Notes under the pieces: model-generated | Told to the model about the DNA's origin: nothing | Databases searched by the model: none | The model's input: only the letters and a program-made list of their open reading frames with translations | Position numbers and translations under genes: made by a program | Origin: SIG622 sp045652245 | GTDB taxonomy: Bacteria; Bacillota; Clostridia; Oscillospirales; CAG-382 | DNA length: 64,000 nt | Direction: 5' to 3' | Assembly: GCA_045652245.1 (NCBI GenBank) | Contig: JAZRTY010000013.1 | Location: 1-64,000, forward strand | Part shown: positions 17,263 through 26,405 of the stretch, piece by piece | Numbering within the stretch: position 1 is the first letter of the stretch | Layout of the letters: the number at the start of each line of letters is the position of its first letter

Positions 17263-18612
17263 ATGTTATCAATTGTTTCATTATGTGGTATTGTAATAGG
17301 GTTATGTTTGTTGATTTTTTTAGCGTATAAGGGGCACTCTATTATTTGGGTTGCACCTGTATGTGCAGTTGTTGTGGCTGTCCTGGGAGGACTTCATGTT
17401 CTGGATACCTATCTTGGTGACTACATAAAAGGTGTGGCAGATTATATTATTTCTTGGTTCCCTGCATTTTTCTTAGGTGCAGTTTACGGAAAAATAATGG
17501 ATATGACAGGTTCGGCACGGTCTCTTGCAAACAAATTAGTTTCTATTATTGGTTCTAAGTTTGCTGTACTGGCAGTTATTATTCCTTGCCTTTTAATGAC
17601 ATATGGAGGAATATCTTTGTTTGTGGTTGTGTTTGTCATTTACCCAATGGGTTATGCAATATACCGTGAAGCAAATCTGCCGAGAACACTCCTTCCCGGA
17701 GCGATAGCATTTGGTGCCTTTGGAATTACTATGACAGCTATACCGGGAACTCCGCAAATTCAAAATATCATACCTACTGAATATTATGGTACAACGGCAA
17801 CAGCAGCACCTTTGATGGGAATTATAGCAGCGATTTTGATTGCTGTGCCGGGATATTTATATCTGGAATGGCGTTGTCGTGATGCGCGCAAAAAGGGGCT
17901 GGGCTTTATCGAAGATGATAAGTTCACACAAAATGTTACTGATGAATTTGAACAATCATCATGGCACTGGTTGAGCGGATTGTTACCGTTAATTGTTGTT
18001 GTGCTTATGTTAAATGTTTTACCATCTGTTTTGAAAAAGGCAGGAATTGCTGAATGGTCTACAAGCCAATCCATAGTGGTTGCACTTTTAGGTGGTATAT
18101 TGGTAACTTGTCTTATGAATATAAAGCGGTTTAAAGTTCTTTTACCCGCGATTAATGAAGGGGCTAACGGTTCGTTAGTGGCAATTATGAATACTGCGTG
18201 TGCTGTAGGGTTTGGATCTGTTGTTAAAATAGTTCCTGGCTTTGCACTTCTCAAGAATGCTATGCTGAATATGCCCGGCAGCATACTCTTCTCCGAGGCA
18301 GTTGCTGTCAATGTGTTGGCAGGTGCAACCGGATCTGCTTCCGGAGGAATGTCCATTGCACTTGAAGCTTTAGCTCCTCAGTATCTTGAAAAAGCGATGA
18401 GCATTGGTATGAATCCTGAACTATTACACAGAGTTGCATCATTAGCATCCGGTGGGTTAGATACTTTGCCGCATAATGGCGCAGTTTTGACTTTACTCGC
18501 AGTGTCCAATTGCAAACACAAGGAGTCATATATAGATATTTGTGTTACTTCTTGCATTATTCCGGTTATCGTGTCGCTGTTATTGTCTTTTGCATGGGGA
18601 TTGTTTATTTGA
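17263..18612 (+). CDS. GntP-family permease
   Basis: A 449-residue secondary transporter with about twelve hydrophobic segments. GntP features include the PAFFLGAVYGKIMD segment, the ITMTAIPGTPQIQNIIPT block, and the C-terminal ASGGMSIAL and GGLDTLPHNGAVLTLL motifs. The family imports gluconate or other organic acids by proton symport; the substrate is not clear. Leucine is mostly TTA/TTG here while flanking genes favour CTT, which suggests recent acquisition. It stands alone between DUF2207 and an SGNH hydrolase, with GAGGAG before the start. Confidence 0.85.
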   Translation: MLSIVSLCGIVIGLCLLIFLAYKGHSIIWVAPVCAVVVAVLGGLHVLDTYLGDYIKGVADYIISWFPAFFLGAVYGKIMDMTGSARSLANKLVSIIGSKFAVLAVIIPCLLMTYGGISLFVVVFVIYPMGYAIYREANLPRTLLPGAIAFGAFGITMTAIPGTPQIQNIIPTEYYGTTATAAPLMGIIAAILIAVPGYLYLEWRCRDARKKGLGFIEDDKFTQNVTDEFEQSSWHWLSGLLPLIVVVLMLNVLPSVLKKAGIAEWSTSQSIVVALLGGILVTCLMNIKRFKVLLPAINEGANGSLVAIMNTACAVGFGSVVKIVPGFALLKNAMLNMPGSILFSEAVAVNVLAGATGSASGGMSIALEALAPQYLEKAMSIGMNPELLHRVASLASGGLDTLPHNGAVLTLLAVSNCKHKESYIDICVTSCIIPVIVSLLLSFAWGLFI

Positions 18613-18658
18613 TTTTTCCTGATTTGATATAAGTTCCCCTTAAAAATTGGCTGCATCT

Positions 18659-18724
18659 AAACCGTCTGTACCGCATAGTGCGGTTGAGTATTAACCGAAG
18701 CGATATAAATTCCTGACGGAATTT
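18659..18724 (+). other. Structured leader upstream of SGNH hydrolase gene
   Basis: Three hairpins can be drawn in the 167-bp gap: ACCGCA/TGCGGT (18670-18675/18679-18684), CGGTT/AACCG, which competes with the first for the same GGTT, and AAATTCC/GGAATTT (18707-18713/18718-18724). None has a T-run. It could be a regulatory leader or the 3' end of the GntP transcript. Confidence 0.3.
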
Positions 18725-18779
18725 TGAGCTGATTCATCAAAAAAGGAATTATAAAATACAGACAAGGAGAAGAAAAACG

Positions 18780-19343
18780 GTGAAGGTAACATTACTTGGA
18801 GATTCTATAAGAATGATCGGTTACGGGAAATTAGTGCCGGAGCTTTTAGGAGACGGATATGAAGTTTATCAGCCGGAAGATAATTGTCGGTTTGCCAAAT
18901 ATACTCTCAGAGGTCTTTTTGAGTGGGAAAAAGCTATGGTTGGAAGCAGAATCGTTCATTGGAATAATGGCTTGTGGGATATATGTAATTTGTTTGGCGA
19001 TGGTCCGTTCTCTACAGAGACGGAGTATATAACAAATATACTCAGGGTTGCTGATATCTTGCTTTCGAGACACGAGAAGGTCATTTTTGCGACAACAACT
19101 CCTGTTACGGAAAGAAATATGTACGACAAAAATCCGGTCATAGAAAGATACAATAAAATAATTGTACCGTTGCTTGAAGAAAAAGGAGTCATTATAAACG
19201 ATCTTCACAGTACTGTAGCTAAGGATATAAACCGCTATATAAGACAGGATGACAATATTCACCTGACCGATGCCGGTGCAGAAATCTGTGCAAAGCAGGT
19301 AACTGATATTATAAAAAAAGTAGCCGCAACTTTAGGTGATTAA
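18780..19343 (+). CDS. SGNH/GDSL-type hydrolase (GTG start)
   Basis: A 187-residue cytoplasmic protein of the SGNH hydrolase fold, a family of esterases and carbohydrate deacetylases. Block I is LGDSIRMIGYG (nucleophile Ser in GDS), block III is NNGLWDI, and block V is DDNIHLTDAGAE with the catalytic Asp and His. The start is GTG, with AAGGAGA about 8 nt upstream. No signal peptide is seen. Substrate unknown. Confidence 0.85.
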   Translation: MKVTLLGDSIRMIGYGKLVPELLGDGYEVYQPEDNCRFAKYTLRGLFEWEKAMVGSRIVHWNNGLWDICNLFGDGPFSTETEYITNILRVADILLSRHEKVIFATTTPVTERNMYDKNPVIERYNKIIVPLLEEKGVIINDLHSTVAKDINRYIRQDDNIHLTDAGAEICAKQVTDIIKKVAATLGD

Positions 19344-19374
19344 AAACAGACGGTGAACTAAATGTACTGCGAAC

Positions 19375-19428
19375 GCTAAATTGCTTCGTACCTAAATTGA
19401 CCTACGGTCAGCTTGAAGCGAATTTAGC
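19375..19428 (+). repeat. Palindromic element with nested hairpin
   Basis: Outer arms GCTAAATTGCTTC (19375-19387) and GAAGCGAATTTAGC (19415-19428) pair with a one-base bulge, and TGACC/GGTCA forms an inner hairpin. There is no gene and no T-run. It looks like a small mobile-type palindrome or a structured RNA end, not a standard terminator. Confidence 0.4.
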
Positions 19429-19548
19429 TGTTTTGAAAAACAATTTAAATAATTTTCCATCTCTGACTTGACACGAGCAATCGAAAAAAGCCAGGCATTT
19501 TAACCAAACCGTACAGGTTTTGTATACAAATTAAAAGGAGCTTTATTT

Positions 19549-20508
19549 ATGAAAAAGAAACTAATCGGTATTTTTATCGCAACAGCGATACTGCTTTTGA
19601 CCACCTCATGCTCTTTTGTGAAAATAGAGGTAGAGCAGGGGGAGGAAAAGGAGAATATTACCGATACTCAAAAGAAAGAGGAAACCCCCGATATTGTTGA
19701 AAATACTCCTGAGGAAACAGAAAAGGAGAAGGAGGAAATCCCACAAAAAGAAAGTGAAGAAAAAGGAGATTTTCTCTTTACAGCCTCCGATGGGACAAGG
19801 ATTGCGCACGCTGTTGATGACAGCAACTACTATGTTTTCACACGCAGCTTTGCAGGTACAGGCTTTGAACGGGAATACTACGGAATTATTGATATAGAAG
19901 GTAACGAGATAGTTGCACCGACCTACGAGCTTCTTGGTTGGTGTGACTGGCATGAGGTAATTTATGCAGAGCCCTTTCCTGAAGGCACTCCCGATGTAAT
20001 TATAGACGATAATTATAGAATCTCACTCCACTACGGACATGGCGCAGAGGGGGGAGGAATGTACCTGTATGAAAAGAGAACAGACAAGTATTTTGAGGTT
20101 TTCGGCTTCGGTGGTCTTGAATTTGTGCAGATACAGGACGTACCCGAAATGACACCTTATTATGTATATGATGATGAAACTTCGATAAATGAAGGTTACT
20201 ACGAGTCGATGCTTGGCGAAATTCCTGCCTATGAGAAAATACAGGAAGTTCTGTATAACTTCGGTGAAGGTGAATTTGAATTTATATCAGATAAGGGTGA
20301 TACAGTAAGCCTTGGAATAATAAATTACGTTTATCCGAATTTTGTAAACGGTTACTACATAGTAAGACGTGGCGATAAGTGGGGATATGTTGACGGACTC
20401 GGAAACGAGGCGTCGGAATTTATCTATGACGGTGCAAGTCAGGCAACAAGCGATGGCAGAGCCTGGGTTGAGCATGATGGATTGTGGAAGGTATTGAAGC
20501 TTAAATAG
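19549..20508 (+). CDS. Putative lipoprotein with acidic linker and WG-like repeats
   Basis: The N-terminus is a lipoprotein signal (positive KKK, hydrophobic core, lipobox TTSC with Cys21). Residues ~25-75 are a Glu/Lys-rich low-complexity linker. The rest (~75-319) holds repeats related to the WG beta-repeat family: YGIIDIEGNEIVAPTYE and KWGYVDGLGNEASEFIYD. Such proteins are surface-anchored and usually of unknown ligand. A good ribosome binding site (AAAGGAG) precedes the ATG. Confidence 0.8.
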   Translation: MKKKLIGIFIATAILLLTTSCSFVKIEVEQGEEKENITDTQKKEETPDIVENTPEETEKEKEEIPQKESEEKGDFLFTASDGTRIAHAVDDSNYYVFTRSFAGTGFEREYYGIIDIEGNEIVAPTYELLGWCDWHEVIYAEPFPEGTPDVIIDDNYRISLHYGHGAEGGGMYLYEKRTDKYFEVFGFGGLEFVQIQDVPEMTPYYVYDDETSINEGYYESMLGEIPAYEKIQEVLYNFGEGEFEFISDKGDTVSLGIINYVYPNFVNGYYIVRRGDKWGYVDGLGNEASEFIYDGASQATSDGRAWVEHDGLWKVLKLK

Positions 20509-20551
20509 CTGTAAAAGACAAATGCAGATAGCTTCTGGAGGTGTGTTTGAT

Positions 20552-22159
20552 TTGCCGTACGGGCTTTTGATGGCAGCTATTGTAATAGTTGTGTGTGTGA
20601 TATTCAATAGAATAACCTCAAAAATGGGGATACCGATGCTGTTTGCGTTTATTTTGCTCGGAATGTTTTTCGGGAGTGACGGTATTGTAAAAATCCCTTT
20701 TGATAACTTTACCTTTGCAGAGCAAATTTGTTCAGTCTCGCTTATTTTCATTATGTTCTACGGTGGATTTGGAACAAAATGGAGTGTGGCAAAGCCTGAG
20801 GCTCCGAAAGCAATAATTCTTTCATCCTTTGGAACATTGCTTACAGCACTTTTTGTCGGGCTTTTCTGTCACTATGCGCTTGGAACGGAGCTTCTGAGTG
20901 GACTTCTTATAGGTTCAGTTATCAGCTCTACCGACGCTGCGTCTGTCTTTTCAATTTTGCGTTCAAAGCACCTTAACCTGAAATACGGCACAGCCTCAAT
21001 ACTTGAGCTTGAAAGTGGAAGTAATGACCCTTTTGCTTATATGCTTACTATTGTAATACTCTCGGTGATGAATGGAGATTTTACAGCCGGAAATATTGCG
21101 TATATGCTGTTTGCGCAGGTCGTTTACGGAATTTTAACAGGAGCTGTAATTGCAATTCTTGCAACAAATTTCCTTCGCCATTTCAAATTTGCCTCCTCCG
21201 GCTTTGATACGATTTTTTTGTTTGCAATTGGCATTATTTCCTATGCTCTGCCGACTTTAATTGGCGGAAACGGATATCTCAGTGCATATATTACGGGAAT
21301 TATCATGGGAAACAGTAAAATTCCAAACAAAAAGTCGATGGTAATTTTCTTCGACGGAGTAACCGGACTTTTGCAGATGCTGCTATTCTTTCTTTTGGGA
21401 CTTCTTTCTTTTCCAATGCAGCTTATAAAGGTTGTACCAATGGGATTTGCAATAGCATTGTTTCTTACCTTTATTGCAAGACCTTTTGCTACCTTCCTGT
21501 TGCTTACCCCCTTCAGATGCCCCTTCAGACAACAGCTTCTGATTGCCTGGTCCGGAATGCGCGGGGCTGCGTCAATTGTATTTGCAATTATAACGGTAAT
21601 TGCTTCTGTAAGTCAGCCTCATGATATTTTTCACATAGTATTTTTCATAGTTTTGTTTTCAATATTGCTTCAAGGCTCTCTTATTCCGTTTCTTTCCAAA
21701 AAACTTTCAATGGTTGATAACAGTCAGGACGTTATGAAAACCTTTACCGACTATTCCGAAGAAGAGCCTATCGGCTTTTTGCAGTGTGAAATTCACAAGA
21801 ATCATTCCTGGAACGGAAAAACAATTGCTGAGATAGCACTTCCTCCCGAAAGCATTATTGTTCTTGTTATCCGAAACAAAGAAAGAATAATTCCAAACGG
21901 AAGAACGGTTCTTTATGAAAACGATACACTTATTCTGAGTGGAAAGACGTCGGAAAAAATCGACGGTATCAATCTTTATGAAAGAAAGATTTTGTTGGGC
22001 GATGAATATGTAGGCAAAAAAATCCTTGAAATATCAAAGTCTGATGATGAGTTAATAATTATGATAAGACGCAAACGTGGAATTGTAATCCCCAAAGGAA
22101 ACACGGTCGTAAAGCCCGGCGATGTGCTTGTCATAAACCATACAGGTTTTAATGATTAG
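20552..22159 (+). CDS. CPA1-type cation/proton antiporter with C-terminal TrkA-C domains
   Basis: About twelve membrane segments (to residue ~385) form a Na+/H+ exchanger domain of the NhaP2/CvrA type, with SVISSTDAASVFSIL and LESGSNDPFAYML carrying the ion-binding acidic residues. Two RCK/TrkA-C domains follow (~400-535), usual for potassium/proton antiporters regulated by a small ligand. I chose TTG at 20552 because GGAGG lies 10 nt upstream and the sequence then begins MPYGLLMAAIV. An ATG at 20522 is in frame but has no ribosome binding site. It lies close behind the lipoprotein gene. Confidence 0.85.
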   Translation: MPYGLLMAAIVIVVCVIFNRITSKMGIPMLFAFILLGMFFGSDGIVKIPFDNFTFAEQICSVSLIFIMFYGGFGTKWSVAKPEAPKAIILSSFGTLLTALFVGLFCHYALGTELLSGLLIGSVISSTDAASVFSILRSKHLNLKYGTASILELESGSNDPFAYMLTIVILSVMNGDFTAGNIAYMLFAQVVYGILTGAVIAILATNFLRHFKFASSGFDTIFLFAIGIISYALPTLIGGNGYLSAYITGIIMGNSKIPNKKSMVIFFDGVTGLLQMLLFFLLGLLSFPMQLIKVVPMGFAIALFLTFIARPFATFLLLTPFRCPFRQQLLIAWSGMRGAASIVFAIITVIASVSQPHDIFHIVFFIVLFSILLQGSLIPFLSKKLSMVDNSQDVMKTFTDYSEEEPIGFLQCEIHKNHSWNGKTIAEIALPPESIIVLVIRNKERIIPNGRTVLYENDTLILSGKTSEKIDGINLYERKILLGDEYVGKKILEISKSDDELIIMIRRKRGIVIPKGNTVVKPGDVLVINHTGFND

Positions 22160-22173
22160 TAATTAAATTTTTC

Positions 22174-22202
22174 TTGACATATTTATATAGGTTTGATATA
22201 AT
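22174..22202 (+). promoter_or_regulatory. Promoter of the aminotransferase gene
   Basis: TTGACA, 17 bp, TATAAT: perfect consensus, 38 nt before the start codon. Confidence 0.85.
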
Positions 22203-22240
22203 ATATATAATTTATAAATTTTTATTAAAGGAGTATTGAA

Positions 22241-23443
22241 ATGGCACTTATTGCAGACAGACTTAACAGCATTGCTTCAGACATAAGAGGTAAGAATTAT
22301 TACGCCGCACTTGATCTTGAAAAGCGTGGCGAAAAAATATTGAAGCTTAATACAGGTAATCCTGCGGCTTTTGGCTTTAAAATGCCTGAAAGCGTAAGAG
22401 CAGCGCTTATCGAAAAGCTCGACAGCGCACTTGGTTATAGCGACATAAGAGGTATGATAGCGGCAAGAGAAGCGATTTTTGAATATCACAAGGCTAAGGG
22501 AATCGCAGATTTTACAATGGATGATATTTTCATCGGAAACGGAGTAAGTGAAATTGCTTCAATGGTTGCAACCTCGCTTTTCGACGCAGGTGATGAAATT
22601 CTTGTTCCGAGCCCATGCTACTCTCTCTGGACAAATGAAATTCTTTTGAGTGATGCTAAACCCGTGCTTTACAGATGTGATGAATCAAACGGCTGGAATC
22701 CCGACATTGATCACATAAAGAGTCTTATAAATGAAAAAACAAAGGCTATACTTATTATAAATCCAAATAATCCTACAGGTGTTCTTTATACAAACGAGAT
22801 TCTTTGTGAAATTGCTGAGCTTTGTCGAAAGAACAATATGATGATTTTGTCAGATGAAATTTACGACAGACTCGTGTTTGACGGAAAGGAGCATACAACA
22901 ATGGCAAAGCTTGCTCCCGACCTTACAGTTCTTACAATGAACGGTCTTTCAAAATCTCATTGCCTTTGTGGCTTCAGATGTGGCTGGCTTGTAGTAAGTG
23001 GTCCCGAAGGCGCAAGAACTCAGATAAGCTCGGCACTTCTTAAAGTTGCCTCTATAAGACTTGGTGCAAACTCCATTATGCAGACAATCATTCCTGCAGC
23101 TCTTGCCGACAGAGAGTATTCCGACAGTATGATAAGACCCGGCGGAAGACTTTACGAGCAGAGAAAGGCAACCTTTGAGGAGCTTGATAAAATCGAAGGT
23201 ATTTCTTATGTCAAGAATGATGCAAGCCTTTATGTATTCCCGAGAATTGTCGATAAGGCCGCAAAGATAACCGACGACAGAAAGTTTACCTATGATTTGC
23301 TCATAGATAAGCACGTTCTGATAGTTCCCGGCAGTGGTTTTGCATGGGAAACTCCCGACCATTTCCGTATTGTTATGCTTCCCGAGGTTGATATACTTCG
23401 TAAGGCAGTACGCGAAATCGGGGATTTTATTTCAAAACTTTAA
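22241..23443 (+). CDS. Class I/II aminotransferase (AlaA-like)
   Basis: PLP-dependent aminotransferase of 400 residues. Seen are LNTGNPAAFGF, the cofactor-binding NPNNPTGVLY, ILSDEIYDRL and the lysine motif NGLSKSHCLCGFRCGW, with the Schiff-base Lys in LSKS and the phosphate-binding Arg in FRCGW. The N-terminal pattern matches glutamate-pyruvate (alanine-forming) transaminases of the AlaA type, but substrate specificity cannot be read with certainty. It is transcribed from its own promoter. Confidence 0.88.
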   Translation: MALIADRLNSIASDIRGKNYYAALDLEKRGEKILKLNTGNPAAFGFKMPESVRAALIEKLDSALGYSDIRGMIAAREAIFEYHKAKGIADFTMDDIFIGNGVSEIASMVATSLFDAGDEILVPSPCYSLWTNEILLSDAKPVLYRCDESNGWNPDIDHIKSLINEKTKAILIINPNNPTGVLYTNEILCEIAELCRKNNMMILSDEIYDRLVFDGKEHTTMAKLAPDLTVLTMNGLSKSHCLCGFRCGWLVVSGPEGARTQISSALLKVASIRLGANSIMQTIIPAALADREYSDSMIRPGGRLYEQRKATFEELDKIEGISYVKNDASLYVFPRIVDKAAKITDDRKFTYDLLIDKHVLIVPGSGFAWETPDHFRIVMLPEVDILRKAVREIGDFISKL

Positions 23444-23497
23444 ATTGTTCAGCATCACAAGCAGCTAATAAATATTAGTTACTAACGGAGGTCAAAA

Positions 23498-24547
23498 ATG
23501 GACATTACAAAATACGACAAAAATTTTAAAGTTGAAACAAAAATCGATAAACCGGATATAAAATTCTATAATGTAGAAGAAGCTCCAATGCGACTTTACG
23601 GTGTATTCCGTGATGGGAACGGTTTTGTAAGACTTCCCAGAGAAGTAGCAAGTGCAACAAGTGAAGCTGTCGCAGCACTCAACAATCACAGTGCAGGTGG
23701 CAGAGTGCGTTTTTGTACAGACAGTCCCTATGTTGCAGTTTATGCAGATATGGGAGAACCAATACTCGGTTCAAGTGACCGTTCTTGGGGCTTTGATTTG
23801 TATATCAAGGAAAACGGCAAAGAAGAATTTAAGTTTTTGTATAGACCGGCTGCAGACAATACAAGTGGAATTTTTGAAAGTGTCTATGATAATGGCAGCA
23901 GAAAAATGAGGGAAGTTACAATAAACTTCCCCCTTTACAGACAGGTGAAATCTCTTCATATCGGGCTTTCGGAAACTGCAAAAGTTACAGAACATCCGGA
24001 TTATACATATGAAAAGCCGATACTGTACTATGGCTCCTCAATAACGCAGGGCGGTTGTGCATCAAGACCGGGGCTTTCTTATCAGGGAATGATTTCAAGA
24101 GAGCTTGATACAAACTTTATAAATCTTGGCTTTTCAGGTTCTGCAAAGGGGGAAGATGCAATAAGAGAATATATGAAAAATCTCGATATGAGTATTTTTG
24201 TTCTCGACTATGACTTTAACGCACCGAATGCCGAGCATCTTGAAAAAACTCATTTGCCGATTTATAAAGCAGTAAGAGAGGTACAGCCCACTCTTCCGAT
24301 TATTATAGCATCAAGACCGAATCCGTCTTTACCTTCCGACGACAAACGAGAAGGAGTCATACGTGCCACTTACGAGTATGCAGTACAAAACGGAGATAAA
24401 AATGTGTACTTCATTTCCGGAAGAGATCTTATGAAAATCTCAGGAAATGACGGAACTGCCGATGGTGTACATCCGAATGATTTTGGCTTCTATTCAATGG
24501 CACAAGGATTTTTACCGATAATAAAAGACATTTTAGGTATAAACTAA
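23498..24547 (+). CDS. Two-domain SGNH hydrolase, probable carbohydrate esterase
   Basis: A 349-residue protein. An N-terminal beta-sandwich-like region (~1-165) precedes an SGNH hydrolase domain (~170-349) with block I YYGSSITQGG (Ser nucleophile in GSS), block II NLGFSGSAKG, and block V DGVHPNDFGFY with catalytic Asp and His. This organisation is known in carbohydrate acetyl esterases. There is no signal peptide, so it would act on internalised oligosaccharides. A GGAGG site precedes the ATG and a terminator follows. Confidence 0.85.
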   Translation: MDITKYDKNFKVETKIDKPDIKFYNVEEAPMRLYGVFRDGNGFVRLPREVASATSEAVAALNNHSAGGRVRFCTDSPYVAVYADMGEPILGSSDRSWGFDLYIKENGKEEFKFLYRPAADNTSGIFESVYDNGSRKMREVTINFPLYRQVKSLHIGLSETAKVTEHPDYTYEKPILYYGSSITQGGCASRPGLSYQGMISRELDTNFINLGFSGSAKGEDAIREYMKNLDMSIFVLDYDFNAPNAEHLEKTHLPIYKAVREVQPTLPIIIASRPNPSLPSDDKREGVIRATYEYAVQNGDKNVYFISGRDLMKISGNDGTADGVHPNDFGFYSMAQGFLPIIKDILGIN

Positions 24548-24555
24548 TTATAAAG

Positions 24556-24581
24556 AGACAGCGAGGTAATCGCTGTCTTTT
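24556..24581 (+). terminator. Intrinsic terminator
   Basis: AGACAGCGA / TCGCTGTCT stem (9 bp) with a 5-nt loop, running into TTTTCT. Confidence 0.75.
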
Positions 24582-24600
24582 CTATATTATAGAAATATAC

Positions 24601-24629
24601 TTGAAATATTCATATTTTTAGGTTATAAT
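24601..24629 (+). promoter_or_regulatory. Promoter of the acyl-CoA synthetase operon
   Basis: TTGAAA, 17 bp, TATAAT. The -10 box ends 2 bp before a perfect palindrome. Confidence 0.8.
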
Positions 24630-24631
24630 AT

Positions 24632-24658
24632 CATTAGGTAAGCATTGTTTACCTAATG
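24632..24658 (+). promoter_or_regulatory. Palindromic operator, candidate TetR binding site
   Basis: CATTAGGTAA and TTACCTAATG are exact 10-bp inverted arms around a 7-nt centre. The site covers the expected transcription start, where repressor binding blocks initiation. A TetR-family gene is second in this operon, so autoregulation is the simplest reading. Confidence 0.7.
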
Positions 24659-24703
24659 GTTACTATTTTGTATGTCACCGTACAGGTGAGAATGGAGGTA
24701 AAT

Positions 24704-26386
24704 GTGAAAAATCTCAAATATGTATATAACGTGCGTGAAGTTTCATCAATCAGAGAACTGCTTGAATCAAGCTGCGAGCTTTATGGTGAAAAAACAGCTT
24801 TTCTTTTTCGGGAGAACGGTGTTGGAATAGAAATCACATATGAAAAGCTGTTAAAGGATGTAAAGGAACTTGCAACATATCTTAATTCAATTGGACTTTC
24901 AGGTAAGAAAATCGCAGTAAGCGGAAAAAACTCTTATAATTGGGCAATATCCTATCTTGCAATCACTTGCGGTTGTGGGATTGTCGTACCACTTGATAAG
25001 GATTTGACGGAAAAGGAAATAAATTTCATTCTTGAACATGCAGAAGCCTCGGCAGTAATTTATTCAGATGAAATTTCAGAAAAATTCGAATCTTGTTCTG
25101 ACGGTATTCTCAAAATGAATATGGTAAATATTCCCGAATACAAGGAAACAGGCGAAAAGCTTATGGAAAATGGTGACAGAAGCTATGCCGAGCATAGAAT
25201 TAATCCATTTGAACTGGGCGTTTTACTTTATACATCGGGAACAACAGGAGTCGCAAAGGGTGTAATGCTGTCGCAGTATAATATTGTAAGTGACATTGTT
25301 CATATACGACGTGCAGCACACCTTACAAGTGACGACAGGAGCATTTCTGTGCTTCCGTTGCATCACACCTATGAGTGTTCAATCGGATTTCTTGCAATGC
25401 TTCATGGCGGAGCAAGTATTGCAATCAGTGCATCACTGAAAACTCTTAAAAAGGAAATTGAGGAATATAAGCCGACAATTTTTGTGTCGGTTCCTATGAT
25501 TCTTGAAAGATTCCACAAGCTTATACTTGATAAGTACAGCAAAATCCGTGGTGGCGAGAGCATTATTTCAATTCAGAGAGTTGTTGCAAAAATAGGGAAT
25601 ACCGAATTCAGAAAGAGAATTTTCTCTGCTGTAAATGAAGCCTTTGGTGGCAGGATGAGACTTATACTCTGTGGTGCAGCCCCCCTTGAGGAGAATATCC
25701 ACAGAGATTTCGAGCTTTTTGGAATAAAGACCTATATCGGTTACGGACTTACCGAAACAGCACCTGTTTGCCTTATGCACAACGATTTTTACAGAAGTGT
25801 ATCTGACAACGGTTACCCGATGGTGGGAGTGGATGCGAAAATTGTAAATCCCAATTCTGACGGAATAGGTGAGCTTGCAGTTCGTGGTTCAAATGTAATG
25901 CTCGGATATTATAAAAATCCTGAAGAAACAGCAAAGGTATTAAAGGACGGTTGGTTTTATACAGGTGACCTTGCACGAAAGAATCCTGACGGTACTTATA
26001 AAATTGTAGGCAGACTTAAGAGTATGATTGTTACCCCTGGTGGTAAGAAGGTATTTCCTGAGGAAATTGAGCTTGAGCTTGTGCAGAACAGTCTCGTTGA
26101 AGAATGTATGGTTTTTGGTGTAGAATCTGAAGGTAAGGTTATAATTTGTGCCTCGGTTTATCCGAATGAAGAGAAGGTTCAGGATGAACTTTCGAAAAAG
26201 GGAATTACAAAGGATAACCCTGAATACAATAAAGCTAAAAAAGAGCTTATAATGTCAATTATAACTGCACTCAACGATACACTTCCCACATATAAGGTTA
26301 TTCGCAGACTAATCGTCAGAGATGAAGAATTTATAAAAACAACTACTAAAAAAATTAAGAGAAACGAACCATTAAATCTTATTTGA
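24704..26386 (+). CDS. AMP-forming acyl-CoA synthetase / ligase
   Basis: A member of the adenylate-forming superfamily that activates a carboxylic acid with ATP and usually transfers it to CoA. The ~560 residues include the P-loop LLYTSGTTGVAKG, PLHHTYEC, the YGLTETAP motif, and GWFYTGDLARKNPDGTYKIVGR with the hinge. The overall look is that of long-chain fatty acyl-CoA synthetases. The GTG at 24704 is preferred because GGAGG lies 5 nt upstream; an in-frame ATG at 24692 is the alternative. It heads an operon with tetR and a hemolysin III gene under a palindromic operator. Confidence 0.85.
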   Translation: MKNLKYVYNVREVSSIRELLESSCELYGEKTAFLFRENGVGIEITYEKLLKDVKELATYLNSIGLSGKKIAVSGKNSYNWAISYLAITCGCGIVVPLDKDLTEKEINFILEHAEASAVIYSDEISEKFESCSDGILKMNMVNIPEYKETGEKLMENGDRSYAEHRINPFELGVLLYTSGTTGVAKGVMLSQYNIVSDIVHIRRAAHLTSDDRSISVLPLHHTYECSIGFLAMLHGGASIAISASLKTLKKEIEEYKPTIFVSVPMILERFHKLILDKYSKIRGGESIISIQRVVAKIGNTEFRKRIFSAVNEAFGGRMRLILCGAAPLEENIHRDFELFGIKTYIGYGLTETAPVCLMHNDFYRSVSDNGYPMVGVDAKIVNPNSDGIGELAVRGSNVMLGYYKNPEETAKVLKDGWFYTGDLARKNPDGTYKIVGRLKSMIVTPGGKKVFPEEIELELVQNSLVEECMVFGVESEGKVIICASVYPNEEKVQDELSKKGITKDNPEYNKAKKELIMSIITALNDTLPTYKVIRRLIVRDEEFIKTTTKKIKRNEPLNLI

Positions 26387-26405
26387 ATTTGAGGGTATAA
26401 TAAAA

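Noticed and set aside
18659..19355. ACCGTCTGT near 18661 and ACAGACGGT near 19347 as inverted ends of an element around the SGNH hydrolase gene
   Set aside because: Only nine bases match, there is no target duplication and no transposase; chance similarity is likely.
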